Of a stretch of 64,000 nucleotides of DNA, positions 62,692 through 64,000 are shown piece by piece (positions within the stretch are counted from its first letter, which is position 1; each line of letters starts with the position of its first letter). This DNA comes from Gautieria morchelliformis (taxonomy: Eukaryota > Basidiomycota > Agaricomycetes > Gomphales > Gomphaceae), in NCBI GenBank assembly GCA_015179125.1, contig WHVA01000036.1, positions 124,001 to 188,000 of the forward strand, read 5' to 3'. The translations under genes were made by a program, and so were the position numbers. Under the pieces are notes generated by a model. That model was not told the origin of the DNA. It made no database searches and saw nothing but the letters and a program-made list of their open reading frames with translations.

Positions 62692-64000
62692 TTTTTTTTT
62701 TTTTTTCCATCCAATTTAATATCTTTTGGGGCCATACCCTATGTAAGACAAAGTATACATGTTCTTTCTTGTGCCTGTTCCTTCTCCCCTTTCGACCTCT
62801 TTCTCTGCTTGTACTCTTTGGGCTTAGCCCTGAGTGTGTCCGTGCCTGTGTGAGCGGGGTATGTAATGTGTGTCTCTCTTCTCGTGTCCCTGTCCTCCTA
62901 TCGCCTGTCCATTTTCCCTTTGCCTGGCAGCGTCGATACGTCCCTGTATTGCTTTTCGAATCGTTTGGTGTCGTGTATGTATCTGAATAGATGCTCCATC
63001 ACCTTGTGTCCTCCCAATAGTGTCTTTGCCGATTTTTCCCCTCTCTTCAACCTTCTCTCTAGCCTCCCTCTCTGCTCTCTATAAGCTGGGCAGCGGAACA
63101 GAAAATGGTGTACTGTTTCTGGAGCGTCTTGCACGCTGGGAATAGGGGCGATTCTGCCTTCCCTATCTTATGTAAGTGCTTGTTTAGCGTGATGTGTCCT
63201 GTTCTCAGCTGCACTAGTAGACTCGCTTGTTTGCATGGCATATTTGTTGTGATCTCCGAAAATGCTGCAGATGGCATTGTGGGATCAATCTCATGCGCCT
63301 ACACGGCTCTGGGGGACTTAGTGAATTTTTCCCTTGCTTCCCGCTTTAGTTTCACGTTGTGTCTTTGGATTTCTGCCACTCTGCTATTTGGCAGTTTTCC
63401 TCGACACTCAACCAGTATGTGCCGCTCGCCGCTAGTCTGTCCTTCCGCTGCTCTTTTTGCTTCTTCATCAGCCCTCTCATTCCCTCTCACTCCTTCATAT
63501 CCTGACACCCATCTTAAAACCACCTCGGCTCCTGTCTGGCATTCAACGACATCTTGTATTTGTCTGTGTAGAGCGTTCACCATGTACTGTCCTGGTATAA
63601 CCCTTTCTTTTCGGGTGGCTTGGATTGCTGCCTGGCTGTCCATCACTATCGTGTATCTCCTGCCTCTCTCGGAGTTCAACATCCTTGCACCCATTGCCGC
63701 CGCTGCCTGCTCCACCTCGAACACGGTGTGCTCCCTTTCTGAGCCTAGGTGTAGCCTCACTAACCTCCCCTCTCTTCCGTACCTGAATAGTACTACCGCT
63801 GCCCCCACTCCCCCTTCTATGCTCGACCCATCGGTGTACACCATGACCTCTGCCTCATCATCGTTCAACTCGCTCTTCGCTTGCTCTTTGTTCGGTGGAA
63901 TCCTCACTTTGAAGGCTGGGGCCCACTTTGGTCCGAACACCGTTGTCTGTATTTTTTCCATTGCATCTGGCTCTAGATTATAAGCGTGCATTATCTCATG
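62692..64000 (-). mobile_element. Tad1/I-like LINE, 3' end (runs off the window)
   Basis: Minus strand. A 15-nt poly(A) (poly-T on plus, 62692-62706) marks the 3' end of a target-primed insertion. The ORF2 C-terminus enters from the right edge: RNase H (VYTDGSSIEGGVGAAVV, FEVEQAAAAMGARML, IVMDSQAAIQA, NERADEEAK; 63860-63440), then LLVQLRTGHITLNKHLHKIG and a gag-like zinc knuckle region (CPAC-type FPACKTL and CPAYREQ; 63240-63060), ending KAMKHLF-like KVMEHLFRYIHDTKRF. Frame breaks near 63300 and 63100 show decay. Endonuclease and reverse transcriptase must lie beyond 64000. Confidence 0.88.

Noticed and set aside
62769..63983. Plus-strand frames of up to 292 codons near the right edge
   Set aside because: They are antisense to the LINE RNase H and zinc-knuckle region, which has clear motifs on the minus strand.

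Overview
The window looks like nuclear DNA of a basidiomycete fungus, most likely an agaricomycete. The evidence is compact multi-exon genes with 50-60 nt GT-AG (and a few GC-AG) introns, typical fungal housekeeping genes (Ubp6, Utp10, Mic19, a Bap31/Yet protein, a sphingolipid C9-methyltransferase), tight divergent gene pairs, and a dense load of LTR and non-LTR retrotransposons. There is no sign of prokaryotic operons, CRISPR or phage.

Layout. 1-3.84 kb is a retrotransposon nest: a decayed minus-strand Ty3/gypsy gag-protease interrupted by solo LTRs. About 3.84-6.1 kb has no gene I can support. 6.1-13.0 kb is a gene island: an MDR-type oxidoreductase, a BAP31-like ER protein, Ubp6 deubiquitinase and a BAG-domain co-chaperone with a perfect heat-shock element. 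13.0-26.6 kb is an AT-rich, CpG-poor TE graveyard of solo LTRs, LTR fragments in both orientations, minisatellites and two gene relics. 26.7-47.8 kb is a second island: a PAK-like kinase with a very long low-complexity N-terminus, UTP10, MIC19, a two-HKD phospholipase D-like protein, the sphingolipid C9-methyltransferase, and a C2H2 gene with a frame break. 48.4-64 kb is TE again: a chimeric Ty1/copia element, two large solo LTRs, a Ty3/gypsy pol with a lost catalytic residue, a gag-like ORF carrying a solo LTR with target-site duplication, and the 3' end of a Tad1/I-like LINE running off the right edge.

Genes in context. The islands contain short divergent promoters: BAP31/UBP6 (255 bp), UTP10/MIC19 (104 bp) and PLD-like/C9-methyltransferase (191 bp). 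The first two contain palindromic GTGACG-type elements. Ubp6 (proteasome), the BAG protein (Hsp70 nucleotide exchange) and BAP31 (ER quality control) form a proteostasis cluster; the PLD-like protein and sphingolipid methyltransferase form a possible lipid pair. I did not find a clearly new defence or mobile system. The best leads are the layered history of the TE nests (readable from target-site duplications and CpG decay), an LTR/146-bp-spacer/LTR unit present in inverted orientation with a conserved hairpin, a duplicated integrase zinc finger in the copia element, and three GC-AG introns in two small genes. Exon boundaries were derived by hand from reading frame and splice consensus, so they are models.
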